From Antennarius striatus (taxonomy: Eukaryota; Chordata; Actinopteri; Lophiiformes; Antennariidae), in the NCBI RefSeq assembly GCF_040054535.1, contig NC_090789.1, forward strand, positions 9,187,973 through 9,251,972: DNA of 64,000 nucleotides, given 5' to 3'. Below are positions 13,551 to 25,643 of the stretch, piece after piece. Numbering within the stretch: the stretch's first letter is position 1; each line of letters opens with the position of its first letter. Below the pieces are notes generated by a model. The model was not told where the DNA came from. It ran no database searches and saw nothing but the letters and a program-made list of their open reading frames with translations. The translations under genes were made by a program, and so were the position numbers.

Positions 13551-13762
13551 CTGCAACTCTGACCCAGGACTCCGTCCTCAGGGGATTCACAAGCTACCAC
13601 ACAACCAACAGACCCTGAATGAACAGGACCAGATCAGTGATGCAGGAACAAAGACTGTGTCCATTGAATGAAAGGGAAGACCTTTGTGCCCAGATTCTCC
13701 AGTAGCCATTTTAACAGAAGTGCTTGTTAAGGCAAGAGCTCAATTGTCTCAAGTGTGAATAT

Positions 13763-13797
<35 letters not shown>

Positions 13798-13938
13798 CGT
13801 GCGTGCGCGCTTGCATGCGTGTGTGTGTGCAGGTAAGTGAAATAGAAGAACAAGAATCTGGTGCTCTACACAATCATAAAACTAGAGAGTCAAGATCAAT
13901 TTGATGACTAACTGCCACTTGTTGAATGATATAACTGC

Positions 13939-14017
<79 letters not shown>

Positions 14018-14395
14018 GCGTGTGCACGTGTGCGTGTGCGCATGTGTGCGCATGTGTGCGTGTGTGTGTGTGAGGGAGAGACGGTGCACTGCACATCTTC
14101 AGGAAGAAAACTATGGTGGTAAATTTGACTTTTAGATTTGAGACATTTCTGAGATGCTGCTCCGGAGGAAAATGTCACTGGCAGAGTTTTAGAGAGAAAA
14201 TGCTGCAGTTAAATAACTGGTAATGTAAGCTGTGAGCTGTTGATAATTATCTTTGTTGTGTTCCATGATAAAACCGACTTTAAACAAAAGGACCATGTCT
14301 TGTTTTGTAGATGTATTTTCTTCAATGAGGACACGAGGAACAAATCCCATACTGTAGTGATTGAAAGCCACTAACTAGTGACTAATTATGACTCT
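13551..14395. repeat. Old mosaic dispersed repeat, copy 1 (with TG microsatellites)
   Basis: Blocks shared in the same order with 18391-18735: a 'CCAGGACT ... GGGATTC ... CACACAACCA' block, 'ACCAGATCAGTGA', a TG tract, an 'ACAAGAATCTGGT'-like block, 'GACTAACTGCCACTTG', and a terminal block around 'CTTCAATGA ... ATTGAAAGCCACTAACTAGTGACTAAT'. The copy carries two long TG microsatellites (13767-13830 and 13941-14071). There is no coding capacity and the superfamily is unknown. Confidence 0.55.
13941..14071. repeat. (TG)n microsatellite with TGCG variants
   Basis: Long TG run followed by TGCG/TGCA-interrupted repeats. Confidence 0.97.
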
Positions 14396-14994
14396 ATGGT
14401 GGTTCACATATACTGTATATGTAACATCATTTATGTTGTATAATATAATCATATTACACATCACATTTGTACACTTTATATATTATATAATGTGTCAGGA
14501 ACTACTTAATGTCACTCACAGACAAGGATTTGGCTTAGGGTCTTTTACCAGACTATAACAAGCTTATTGTCTCATTTTATCCATGTGAAGTGATTACAGA
14601 ATCCATGTTTAACTAATATCAATAAAAGCCCCCTCGGACTAATAAAAAAAAGTCAAAATTGTCTCTTGTCTCTCTTTTTAATTGATTAAATATTCAGCAA
14701 TATTTGTACTGACAAGAATAAGCGTCACATTTTCTTGGATTACTAAATTGAATATGTCCATTATTTTCTCTGAAGCTGAATTCAGTCCAATATAAATATG
14801 ATTGGCGTTGCAACAGAAAAGTACCATGCTATAAAAATGGAAAATGTAAATACACAAAATGGAAATGGCTAGAAAAAACAATTTCAGCATAATTTAAATC
14901 TAGTAGTACTCTTTCAACTTATGCCATAATCTTTCTTCCGGAGCAGCAAAGACAGAAAAATACTTCACTGAAACTCAACTTGCCCTCAGCTCTG

Positions 14995-15078
<84 letters not shown>

Positions 15079-16885
15079 TTACATTTTAATGTTGTTTATT
15101 AGTACACACACCATTAGCAATGTGGGTCAAAGACGACTGAGCAATTACTGTGTAATTAACTAAAACATATTACCCTGCTACCCTCACGTTTACAACAATG
15201 TAAATATCTGTTGCCAATGGACATTTGCTTTTCTCAATATTGCATTTATTGTTATTACAATATAATTAGTAGTAGTGTTGTAGTCACTGAAAGGATTAAT
15301 TATTACAATCATTCTTATTATTATAAATGCTGTTGTCGACTATAGAGACGGGGAAACTTTGTTCTGTATTCAAGGGTGAGTCTTGTGTGTAATAATAAAA
15401 AAAATAGTTTAATCTATAACGACAAGTCCTTAATTGCTGCTACTGAGAAGATGGAGTAGATGAGAAGCAAGCTGACAATAACTCTGGGAAGAATTTTTTC
15501 TCTGGGATCAGTGATGGACACTCCGATGAGGAGTGTGAGCTCGCTAAAGAGTAAAGTAAGGGTGGAAGGATTGAACTCAATGAAACATTCAGACCTTGTT
15601 TCTCCATGTGCTCTGAACTCTACCAGCTCTACCAGAGGAGGAAAACATCATGGACATCAAACAGACACTCTTCATTCTACTCTATTATGTAGCAAATAGC
15701 CCGTCATTCTCACTCCTCCTTCCTCATCTTTCTTGTGTTTCTCACTGAACACCCACATTTTTAATCAGACAGGTCTGATACAGCTCAGTTTAAGTTAAGT
15801 TCATGTTTGTACATTTCAGTGCCAAGATATTGTATATAAAAAAAATCTAAATCATTTGTTTTTCCTCGTATAAAAACAGTTGCAGCAAATAGCAATAGAA
15901 ATGCCATAAGATATGAATTTGTGTAATAGTGCCACCACTGAAGATGCATGACAACAGCATCCAGGAGATGTCCTGGACGGCAGTGGAGGCTGTTGCACAG
16001 TAAAGTGTAAATGGAGATTCTGTTTGTGTTGTGGTTCTCATTTTGTACATATTTATTTATTTACTGAACTTGTATGTTTCATGGATCTAGATGTGTCAGA
16101 GGAGCACCTCAAAGAGCGCTGAAGCCCAGAGAGATGGCACACTGTGACGTGGTATACCCCAACACAGAATGTAACACTGACAATGTTGTCTAAACATTTT
16201 CTAATGGCTAATATTACTATTAATATGACTATTATAAAGCTATTTTAGGGAGTTAAATGAAGCCTGCAATGTCTCCTTTGTCTTTTTTGTGTTGATTTTT
16301 TGACTTTGAAGTGAATGGGTTTTTTTGAGTATTGAAAACACTATTAGAAAATACTATTTTCTCCTTAAAAACATTTGGTATTTACTGTATTGAATGTGTA
16401 TATCGAATTAAGTTAAAATCAATGTTTTTGTTTTACGGTTGATATTTTGGTTCGTTCACACCGAGCATCGGTAAAGCCAAAGGAACTGAAAAAAGAACAG
16501 ATTCACAATTTTGTAGGTTGTTACGTTTTTATATTAGGTTGTATTGTGTTGTGTTTTATATTGTGTCATATTATGTTTTTATGTCATAAACCTTAGTATA
16601 AAATTAGGTTAGGTTTTAATAGTTAGGGGTTAGTGGTCATGACAAATAAAGTATGGAAGGGAAAATTGCAAATGTTGAAAATGATGGACATCAATGCTCA
16701 GATGCTTGTGAAGTCTAAATGTGTTGGAGGAGAATGGATGATTCATTATGAGATACTTGGAAAAAATGTTACCAAGTCCTACATAATACATGAAAACTTC
16801 AAGAAGTTATGTAGTCCCACTCAAGCATTAAAAAGCACTCTCAATATTTTTACTTATTGGAGACCAAAGAAGTTCAGATGAAGCT
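14396..16885. other. Intergenic, AT-rich
   Basis: No gene is recognised. It contains a long TG microsatellite at 14997-15077. Open frames at 15460-15699 and 16633-16881 have no recognisable domain and no splice context. Confidence 0.5.
14997..15077. repeat. (TG)n microsatellite
   Basis: About 80 bp of TG repeats. Confidence 0.97.
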
Positions 16886-16888
<3 letters not shown>

Positions 16889-16940
<52 letters not shown>

Positions 16941-16988
16941 TATATACATATACATATGTGTGTTTGTGTGTGTGTATACACACACACC
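16889..16988. repeat. Compound (TA)n / (CA)n / (TG)n microsatellite
   Basis: TA tract followed by CA and TG dinucleotides. It directly abuts the truncated edge of the orphan fucosidase exon at 17038. Confidence 0.95.
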
Positions 16989-17037
16989 TTTCTTTAGAAA
17001 TAAATTATGACCAATTCAAGTGAGTGTTAAAAAAAAA

Positions 17038-17143
17038 CCTCTGAGCCTTTCCTCAAACAGAGCATGGATCGTCCCATCAGATGTGGGACCCACATTAAGA
17101 AGGTAGTTACCTCCCAGGGCAACAGTGTAGACCAGACCCTGCA
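17038..17143 (-). pseudogene. Orphan partial copy of fucosidase exon 5
   Basis: About 100 bp nearly identical to 21014-21120 of the neighbouring fucosidase gene (only a handful of substitutions). On the minus strand it has an acceptor-like CAG, then an open frame containing [20 protein letters not shown] and LFEERLRG. The first exon codon position reads Gly instead of Asp. The end of the exon (the [12 protein letters not shown] part) is missing, replaced by a TA/CA microsatellite. No other fucosidase exon is seen at 17150-19790, so this is an isolated, non-functional duplicate. Confidence 0.85.
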
Positions 17144-17599
17144 ACAGAAAGAGAACAAACTCGCCTGACTGGTCACACAGTCACATACATTTTTAAGCTG
17201 GGAAAAATCACCTCAGCACATCACATGCTCAGTTTATTTTGATTTTTTTTTAATCAGTATTCTCTTGGCAACAATATCAGTGTACAAATGAATAAAACAG
17301 CTAATTGGGGTTCTGCAAATTGACCAATTACAAAAAGCAACACTTCTCTAAATTAAACCTTGAGGGGATGTTAGGGCCTATGATATCTTGTATAGCAAAC
17401 ACAAATAAGGCTTGATCTCCTTTGCAATTCAGGAATTACTGAATTCAATTAAGATCCTGGAATTAAGTGGAAAATGGGTACGTGCTATTTAGAAAACACC
17501 TGCTTCTTAATTCTAATAATTAAGTAATACTAAAGTGATCCCTGATGGTGGCGATAGAGGACAGGTCAAGGTTTTGTTGTCAATCTGACAAGGATGAAC

Positions 17600-18050
17600 T
17601 GCAACAAGTGGGAAGCCCTCGCTGTCAGTGGATGGTGTGAGGATCTCCAGGTTCTTCCTCGGAGCACATGTTGGAGGACTGAGGGTCTAAAATATCTTGG
17701 TGTCTACTTTGGAAATGAGGCAACAACCAGGAAGACCTGCAAGGGCGGCACTGAAAAGAAAACTGCTCCCTCAAATGTCATACAGAGTTCTAATCTCCCA
17801 ATAGCCTCACAGCTCTGGCACCATTTGGACCCTCCCTCAGATCTTTTAGCCCTGATCCAAACAAAACTCATCAATTTTTACTGAAATGATTTGAGTTGGT
17901 TGCCTTATGGGCTGTTGTTTTTATCTAAAGAGGGGGACAGGGCCTCATCCACTTGGCCAGTAGAACAGCCACACTCAGATTACAGTTCATCCAGTGGTTT
18001 CTGACCGGACCAGCAGTTCTGACGTGGAGAGAAGCAGCCAGCTTTGTATT
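17600..18050 (+). mobile_element. Degenerate Tx1/L1-like LINE fragment
   Basis: Translation across shifted frames gives a decayed piece of a LINE reverse transcriptase C-terminal region: EGLKYLGVYFGNE, then IASQLWHHLDPPSDLLALIQ, followed near 17930-18040 by GLIHLAS-, LQFIQWFLTGP- and TWREAA-like pieces. The order and motifs resemble L1/Tx1-clade elements of fish. Several frameshifts and stops show it is dead. Confidence 0.7.
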
Positions 18051-18390
18051 CTAACATATAAGTTACTTCAGACTGGATGCTACAGTTTTCCTGTTTTAGG
18101 TGCATTTGTTTCTGTCATAAATCCTACTCACTTTTCAATGCTATCATTCCTACATATATCTTTCTTTTTCTGTTGTTCCTACCATTTCTTTTGTCTTTCA
18201 TTGGTTGAATTTTGTAAAGCTGTTGAACTTTTTTTGCTGTGCTTACTTTTCAGGATTACCTCTTCCTCTGGTAGTTCCTCATGACACTTTTATCTCTATA
18301 TAATGCATTTTTTCTTCATTTACAATTTTTTTAAGCACAGAATTGAACCCCCGTACTGTGAAGCAACAATTCCCTCACTGTGCAAATGTG

Positions 18391-18735
18391 CTGTGCTGTC
18401 CCCAGGACTGTCAACAAGGGATTCTCTAGTTCCACACAACCACCACCAGATCAGTGACACTGTGATTATGTGTGTGATTATATGTATCTGTACGTTTGTT
18501 TTGCAGACATGTCAAATAACAGGAAAAACAAGAATCAGGTTCTTGTTCACAATTACGATAGGAAATGTTCAAGCTCCATCTTAGACTGCCACTTGAGTGA
18601 TCCAACAGTTGTGTGAGAGCCCTTAAAATGTGAAATCTTGTCTTGTGTCTTTTCTTCAATGAACACACATATAAATCTCACATTTTAGCAACTGAAAGCC
18701 CGTAAATAGTAACTAATAACTATACATTGGCGACC
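18391..18735. repeat. Old mosaic dispersed repeat, copy 2
   Basis: Shares ordered blocks with 13551-14395, including ACCAGATCAGTGA, a short TG-rich stretch, ACAAGAATC-GGT, ACTGCCACTTG and a terminal AACTGAAAGCCCGTAAATAGTAACTAAT-like block. It is shorter because it lacks the expanded microsatellites. Confidence 0.55.
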
Positions 18736-19078
18736 CTGTGGACTGGGATGTTGCCGCCCCAAGATTAGATTAATTATCTGAAATACTTGCAGATCTTTCT
18801 GATGGAAAAAAGAGAGAGCACATTTAAACTTTGAGAGCTTTGAGATAATGGCTATTGGAGAATGTGATAATAATAAATGAATATGAAGTATTTCAGCCTA
18901 ATCTAGTGGAAAAGTGCTCATGATATAAACACCACACAGATCTTCCTGTCTGAATTGTCACTCTTTTTCATTGTTTTATATCTCTGTTGCCTTCCTCAGA
19001 GTTTCTCTAGGGTGGTGGGAGCAGATACCATCAAACAAATACAGTATTAAAACAATAAGGACACAAACCAAATCATCT

Positions 19079-19084
19079 TTTATT
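19079..19084 (-). terminator. Candidate poly(A) signal of the downstream fucosidase gene
   Basis: AATAAA on the minus strand about 0.7 kb after the stop codon at 19791. Position and strand fit, but other signals could be used. Confidence 0.4.
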
Positions 19085-19790
19085 CAAATATTTTAAAAGA
19101 ATATAGAAAACCCAATTTCATTTGAACAGCCCAAAGAACATGAAAATCCTAAAAGCGCATTCCACTTTTCATCTATAATCAGAGATTACACAAAGAGCAC
19201 AATCCTTCCATGACTCTTGGCTGAAAGACTAAAGTCAGTGACACATTCTGCCTCCAGTCTATTAAAACTCAATGGAGTCACAGAAGGGCTGCTCTAATCT
19301 TTCATTTTGGCAGATTCACTTGACAACTTAGAGAAGCTCAGTTCAATAGTGCATGAGTTTCCTCTTATTCTGCAGATGTAAACCTGAGTTGCAGGTTTAA
19401 TGCTTCACTAATTGGAAACAATTCATCATAAGACCAGGAACATAATAAACCCTTTCCAAGCAACCAAGGAATCTCAGGACACACCCCATCCCTTATATAG
19501 TGCATAGGTTTCCCCTAATCATACCAATATAAACAGCAGCAGTTTTCACTTCTCACTCGTGACCAATCAGTGATTAAAAAAGAAAAACTGAGAGACAGAC
19601 AGAAAAACTTAAACTTTTAGTCATTTGAGCTACAGAACAATCACTGAGCTTAGATTTTGCATAAGCTGTTAAAACTATACAGTTGCCATCCCTTCAATAG
19701 TGCTTTGGTTTTTAATTTTCCTTCAAGTGTAATAAAAACCCAAAACATCAAAAGTATTGCAGATGCTGGAAAGTTCTGGTGAATCAATGC

Positions 19791-22700
19791 TCATTGGACA
19801 CCTTTCAGTTTGAGTGTCCAGATTTGCACAGGAGAAAAAGGCAGCTCAGGCAGAATGACATTGAGACCACCACCAGGTCCAACTTGGTTCCAGTGTAACA
19901 GCTCTGAAGTTCCCAGCAAGGTCACCTGGACAAGGGACAAAAATCAATGGCTCATCATTTCATGTGACAGAAAGCTGAGAAAGACAAAGCTTTGCTATTG
20001 AACTTTTTAATTAAAAAAGAAACAAAGTAAAATATAACATTTCAGACCCTTTACCTCAGTGCTTGGGAACGGTATTGGTGCCATTAGTTGAATCATGGGC
20101 TTGAGTGGTTTAGCCGTCATGACAGCATAGACAGTTTTTCCTTTGGATGTATACCTGTAAATGATAGCACATTCAAGTGAGCCAGCAAACAGAAATATGG
20201 ACAATTGCTAATATATAAACCAATCTGAAAAACCTGTATGAGGGATAGGTGAAGACACTAAGCAATGAGGATTAAATAAAGCAATCAAATACATTTGTCA
20301 CCCAGTAAACCAATGACTTCTTGTTCCTTGACTGCTGGCATGGTTAATGGCTTCTGGAATGAAGCTGAACGTATTTTATGAAACAATGAAGAAAAAGAAA
20401 AAAAGAATTCAGTTTTCTTCTTCTTTGAGGGTTTAAGGCAATTGACAGACATCTGTCACATGATACTGTATATACAAATTGAGAAAAGGAACTGCATGCT
20501 CAATGTTTGGACCATATGGCGAGCCACAAAAAACACGTTTTGGACAAAAGTAGGCCAAACAAATTTCAACAGTGGGCTGTGATTGGGCCGCAGGCCGGAT
20601 TTTGGACATGCCTGCGCTACGACCACAGTCAAAACAGCAAATATACTGACAAATATTTTACATTAACTTGTTTTTATCATTATTTAATTCATTACTTTTC
20701 ACAATTTTTATTCTCTCAACCTGAAAAACATCAGGCATTTTTACATTTAGAAAATAAGGTAAGAAACCGAGTATTTAAAAAGTATCTCAGACTATTTCTA
20801 TATGACATGTTAATACATGATGAAACACAGTTTGTAAGTACTTAAATTTTGCTTTTAGTTAAAAATTAAACACAATATCAAGTGATTGCTTCTTGTGATT
20901 TAGCTTTCCTTCATCGTCTTACCAGACAGTCATAGTGTTATTCTCACTCTGGACCCTCCAGGGCTTTGAGCCGTAGATTGCTTCCCCATTGATCTTGAGC
21001 CAAGCTCCGACACCTCTGAGCCTTTCCTCAAACAGAACAGGGATCGTCCCATCAGACGTGGGACCCACATTAAGAAGGTAGTTACCTCCCAAGGCAACAG
21101 TGTAGACCAGATCCTGCAAAAGTAGAAAAACAACCTGTCAGACGCCTGTAATGAACAGCAAGAGCAGCCCGTCTTCTGAATGTGTGAGCGCCTTATACGA
21201 AGGCAGAGCCATCCTATCTAACACCACAGACGTGACAAGCAGTCACATATCCTCACCTTAATGATGGAGGGTAAATCCATCACATCTTTGATGCGTATGT
21301 TTCGACGGTAACCCCAAGAATCCATGTCCACAGTTGTGCACTTTTCCCACTTGTGATTGGGCAGCTGGCTTGGAGTATATTTATCTTGACAATTAAAGAA
21401 GCCACCATGTTTACATCCACAGCCAACTCCCCATCTGTCATTGGTCACAACGGTATCCTAACACAAAAAAGATATAGATAAGTTTGAGTTCCTTCTTTTA
21501 AAAGGAAAAACAAGTTGTTCTTGAGAAAACTAACTTTGACAGGGCTGTTATTGTAGAGCCAGGCCAGGAACTGAGTGGAGTTCCAGTAGGTGTCAGGTGC
21601 CTCCCAATCCCCATCTGACCAGATCACCTCAGGTTTGTACCTGCAAAGTAACAGGAAGGCAAAGGTTATAAGGTTGCATTAAAACAGGTCAATGTCATTA
21701 TCATGATGTCTGATTTTATTACATGTGAAGGTCAACAAAACTTGTATTGAAATCAATGATGGATACATTTAAGAGCTACAGACCTTACAACCATGTTATA
21801 AAGCTCTGGGAGTAGTTTATGTCTCACAAACTCCTGTGTTTTGAAGCCATTCTTCTTGTCAGTCAAATATAGAGGGTTGAACCACTCATAAAGGGAGTTG
21901 TAGAGGCCATAGTGCAACGACCTATAAAAGTAAATGAAATACCATTTATAATAGAGAACAGTTAGAATCTGTAAACTTCTAACTTCAACGTCAGAGCTGA
22001 CGAAAGGTGAAATCTTCAAACCAATAAAAAGAAGCCTAGTTGCTACAGATTCAACCTAAAACCAGATCTAGAATCTTGATTAAATTATTTGGAATACAAC
22101 TCCACTGATAACTAACAGACCATTGATCATCACTAACATCTTATGAGAGAACACATATTCTCCATTTGTACACACCCAATCTATTATAGATGGATCACCT
22201 GTTGCGCACAGCCTCTCCCAGGTCTCCCACCAAGTCCCTGTGAGGACCAGTATCAACTGAATTCCAGTTCCAAGAGTTTGGAGATCCCCAGTTGGTAAAC
22301 CCTTCATGGTGTTTGGCAGTCAGTACAACATATCTGGTAGAGATAATTAGTAGTGTTAGTTTGTGCGACTACGGATAAATAAAGCCACCATCGGCCGAGA
22401 TTTTAGAGATACTAAGAATTTAAGTGTTTTATAGAAGTGCCATGACATGACAATAAAATAGTGCCACAGAGAAAACCAATGGGGTACTCATTTAAATACT
22501 TGGAAAATCAAAAGTTTAACTTTGGAGTGTTACTTTAGGACCAGACAGGAATCTGTTTCTGTTGGAACAGTTTTTAAAATTTTTGAATATCATGTCGAAA
22601 ATCAACTTACCAAAACAGTCACTTGCCCAATACATATTTAATGTACTCAATGATCAATTTTATAAGCATTTATGTTAATTTGTGTTCATAAGTTTTATTC

Positions 22701-23140
22701 AGATTTCACATTATCCATGCAGTAAAGTTATCTATGAACAATGTGTAATCATATGTTCGCCACCTTAGTGTTATTAATTGCAGAATTGCACTGAAATGCA
22801 CTCACTTTGCACCAGAAGCGCTGAACATCTCTGCCCACTCGCTGGGATCGAAGAGCTCTGCGTGGAACTCCGGGGCGAACTCCGGGTAGCTGAAGCCCGG
22901 CGGGTAGTTCTCGGACATGAACTTCACTAAACTCGGGTTCGGGGGTTGTCTCCCCTTCCAGTTAAACCAGAACCACTCACTACCATAAGCAGGAACAGAA
23001 AACACTCCCCAGTGGACAAAAATTCCGAATTTGGACTCGTCGTACCATGACGGCAGCGGTCTGCTGTCCAAACTCGTCCAATCTGGAGTGTAGTTAGCCT
23101 CCGACTGGGCGACTAAAGCCAGTAGGATTACACCTAGCAT
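19791..23140 (-). CDS. fuca1: Tissue alpha-L-fucosidase, tandem copy A (downstream copy), 8 coding exons
   Basis: Lysosomal glycoside hydrolase family 29 enzyme that removes alpha-L-fucose from glycoproteins and glycolipids. Exons on the minus strand: 22806-23140, 22199-22333, 21784-21921, 21535-21640, 21257-21457, 20923-21113, 20055-20154 and 19791-19925; phases agree and the protein is 446 residues. It starts with a short signal peptide ([15 protein letters not shown]) and has [36 protein letters not shown], the nucleophile motif [16 protein letters not shown] (Asp about 212), the GH29 signature HKWEKC (Glu about 276, acid/base by homology to human FUCA1), SWGYRRN and [14 protein letters not shown]. 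An N-glycosylation sequon NST is present. It differs from copy B by an extra intron (21641-21783) and an exon 1 shorter by 13 residues. It resembles FUCA1 more than FUCA2. Confidence 0.93.
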
Positions 23141-23439
23141 GGCTCAAAAAAGTTAGCGCGATGTGTCTAGATTACGAAAACTGCAGTTCAGTCTAATCCC
23201 TGCCCTGCACTTGATTCATATTTATCAAACCATGACATAACAAGTTTCAGTCATATGACAACCCCCCATACACAGGGAGACCATCACATGACAATGCAGT
23301 CCGACTGCTTCTGATGGAATGTTATCTTTCCTCTTCTACTTATTCTGTTCTTCTATTGCGGCAGACTGAATGCAGCAGGTGTGCGTTACTGCCCCCTATA
23401 GGTGAAATTGTAGATCGACATTGACTGGATTATCCCATA

Positions 23440-23540
23440 CAAAAGAAAGAGGACCTACGCAGACACAGAAAGGATTCGAACCCGAAACCTTCTCACTGGG
23501 AGGCGACAGCGTTACTCAGTGCGTCATGGCTGGACTGCAT
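23440..23540 (-). mobile_element. tRNA-derived SINE head fragment
   Basis: Read on the minus strand this gives a Pol III promoter-like head, with GCTGTCGCCTCCCAGTGAGAAGG and a B-box GGTTCGAATCC followed by TTTCTGTGTCTGCG. It matches the order of the head of the full SINE at 55672. Only the head is preserved. Confidence 0.6.
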
Positions 23541-23767
23541 CCTCGAGGAATCAAGTGTCACGCCGTTTTTCATTGTTTTTCATTTCATTGTTTCGGTTGG
23601 AATGGAAGTTCATGCTTAAATCCAGCGACCCAGCAAAATGTCGTTTATAACATGCACTTTACTAGTCTGCCTCACTTGAGTCAACAAATGGGTCGATTAA
23701 AAAATATATTTTTAACCGATCATTGATTTTTAAACGCTTTACCATTGCCATTTCATCACTAAATATA

Positions 23768-23860
23768 CATCCATCCATCCATCCATTCTCTTCCGCTTAT
23801 CCGGGGTCGGGTCGCGGGGGCAGCAGCTTAAGCAGGGAGGCCCAGACTTCCCTCTAAATA
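23768..23860 (-). mobile_element. LINE 3' end (RTE/Rex3-like), minus strand
   Basis: The (CATC)n run followed by CTTCCGCTTATCCGGGGTCGGGTCGCGGGGGCAGCAGC-type sequence is the reverse complement of the 3' end of the LINE at 11832-12685, which ends CTGCTGCCCCCGCGA...GGATAAGCGG then (GATG)n. Only the last ~90 bp remain. Confidence 0.75.
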
Positions 23861-24489
23861 TACAATGTTGGCAAATTGAGAATAATGGTATATTACAGTA
23901 TTACCAACATAATCCAACTGTATCATTTTTCTTTTAAATAATTTCTATTATATCCACACAACAAATAATATTCATTCATTCATTCAATTTCATAACCGCT
24001 TCATCCGCTGTCGTGGTTCGGTGATGTTATTTAATTTGAACTATTATTTAGTACTGTATGTTTTTAACCCGCATATATGCCTGAGACCAAAAATACACAC
24101 ATTCACATTATCCACACCATGTATTTCTATCAGTAGCCTTGGATTCTTGTCATCACTTGCACAACTGTGAATACATTGTGTTATTACCTGCAAGTAATAC
24201 CTGCGAGATCACCTTTTTTCCCCCTCACAATTTCACCAACAAGAACAAGACAAACAAGAAAAAAACAATGGTAACTTTCATGCAACTAGAGCATATTTCT
24301 AAATAATATACTACAGAGCTTTAGAGAAGGTATTTAGTATTCTCCTGCTATCTTATGATAAAAAAATATAGTACTGTATTTGCAAAAGGTGTTTCACTTG
24401 AAACAGACCTGTTCAGGACAATCAAACTACAGCATAGGAGAGTTTTACTTGGACAAAACAATGAAAAGTTTTCTTTGAGCAATTGCTGA

Positions 24490-24885
24490 CATTTATGGGG
24501 CGGCGATGCCTCAGTGGTAGAGTGCGCAGTAGAGCGGGTCGTCCAATGTTCAGAGATTGGTTGTTCGATTTCCGTTCCCGTCCGAAAAACACCTGGAGGT
24601 GAGCTGACAGTGAAAGGTGTCAGCTCACCTCCGGAGCACTGCTGAGGCGCCCTTGAGCAAGGCGCTGTCCCCCTTACAAGTTGCTCATTTGGGGCGCACC
24701 AGGAAGGAGCTTCTCGCAACTCTACCTCCCTCTGCATGCATACAGGCCCCCTGTGTGTGTTTGTATGTTCAGGCTCTGTACACACTAACATATGCATGTG
24801 ATTGGCTTGGATTTGACCAACTAGAATGTGCTCTTAATTTCCATTTGGGGATTACTGAAGTATATCAAATCTTAAAACATCTTAA
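24490..24885 (+). mobile_element. tRNA-derived SINE with internal hairpin
   Basis: Begins GGGGCGGCGATGCCTCAGTGG (A-box region) and has a B-box-like TTGTTCGATTTCC at about 24561. The body includes a perfect 15-bp inverted repeat (24595-24609 with 24618-24632), then GAGCACTGCTGAGGCGCCCT. The end is an ATTTGGGGATTACTGAAGTAT-type tail shared with LINE 3' ends in fish. The A/B box layout and tail support a Pol III SINE. Confidence 0.7.
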
Positions 24886-25029
24886 ATTGTTCAGTTAGAG
24901 CAGAAAAATAAGAAATATTAACTTAGAAATAAAAGAGCAATGACTGCACACATGTGTGAAGACCTTATAATTTTGTGTTCACTTTTGTATACTGTATGTA
25001 CTTTCCATTTGTACAAACTCTGTATGTAA

Positions 25030-25485
25030 ACTCACTGAGCTCCTCTGTCCTCAGCCTTCTCTTTGTCACTCCTCCTCCTCAACCTCTCTCTCCTTGTCTC
25101 CAGTCACACCCTACTAACTCAACTTCTTCCTTGGAGTCTCTGTGCTCTATGTCCTCACAGGTTTTCTTAGGTTCACCCCCCAATTCAGCGCCTGTATCAA
25201 ATAGTCCAACTATAACCAAAAAGTCACTGACTCTATATGACTTATCTGCCACTCTTTCTCTGTCTCTCTTTCTCTTACCCTTATCTTCATTTTATTTCTT
25301 CTCCACCCAACCGATGAAGGCGCCCAAACGAGTCTGGGTCCTGCCCGGAGTTTCTTCCTCAATGAGGAAGTTTTGTCCTTGCTACTGTTGCTTACACTTG
25401 GTCTCAAGGGTGCAGTTGGGTTTTTCTGTCTGTTAAAGTGCTTTGAAATGTCTGTTGCCATGAGTAAGAGCTATATAAATAAAAC

Positions 25486-25545
<60 letters not shown>
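25030..25545 (+). mobile_element. LINE/SINE 3' tail of Rex1/L2-like type with (TGAT)n
   Basis: Contains the fish-wide repeat module GGGTCCTGCCCGGAGTTTCTTCCT ... TTGGGTTTTTCTGTCTGTTAAAG ... AGAGCTATATAAATAAAACTTGATT and ends in about 15 TGAT/GATT units. Related tails are at 32100-32210 and 55605-55671. There is no intact reading frame. The family assignment is inference. Confidence 0.65.
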
Positions 25546-25546
<1 letters not shown>

Positions 25547-25612
25547 AAGAAAAGAAACATATTCACTGGACAGGTTACTTTTTCTGTTTTCATTTATATC
25601 TCTCCTATTTCA

Positions 25613-25643
25613 TTCATTCATTCATTCATTCATTCATTCATTT
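25613..25643. repeat. (TTCA)n microsatellite
   Basis: Short tetranucleotide repeat. Confidence 0.9.

Noticed and set aside
13231-13671. 146-codon open frame, plus strand
   Set aside because: No recognisable domain, no splice or promoter context, and its 3' part overlaps a dispersed repeat with a second copy at 18391-18735.
15460-15699. 79-codon open frame, plus strand
   Set aside because: No similarity or gene context; probably random.
16633-16881. 82-codon open frame, plus strand
   Set aside because: AT-rich, Lys-rich translation without domain; adjacent to a microsatellite.
24348-24797. 149-codon open frame, minus strand
   Set aside because: It is the antisense of a tRNA-derived SINE.
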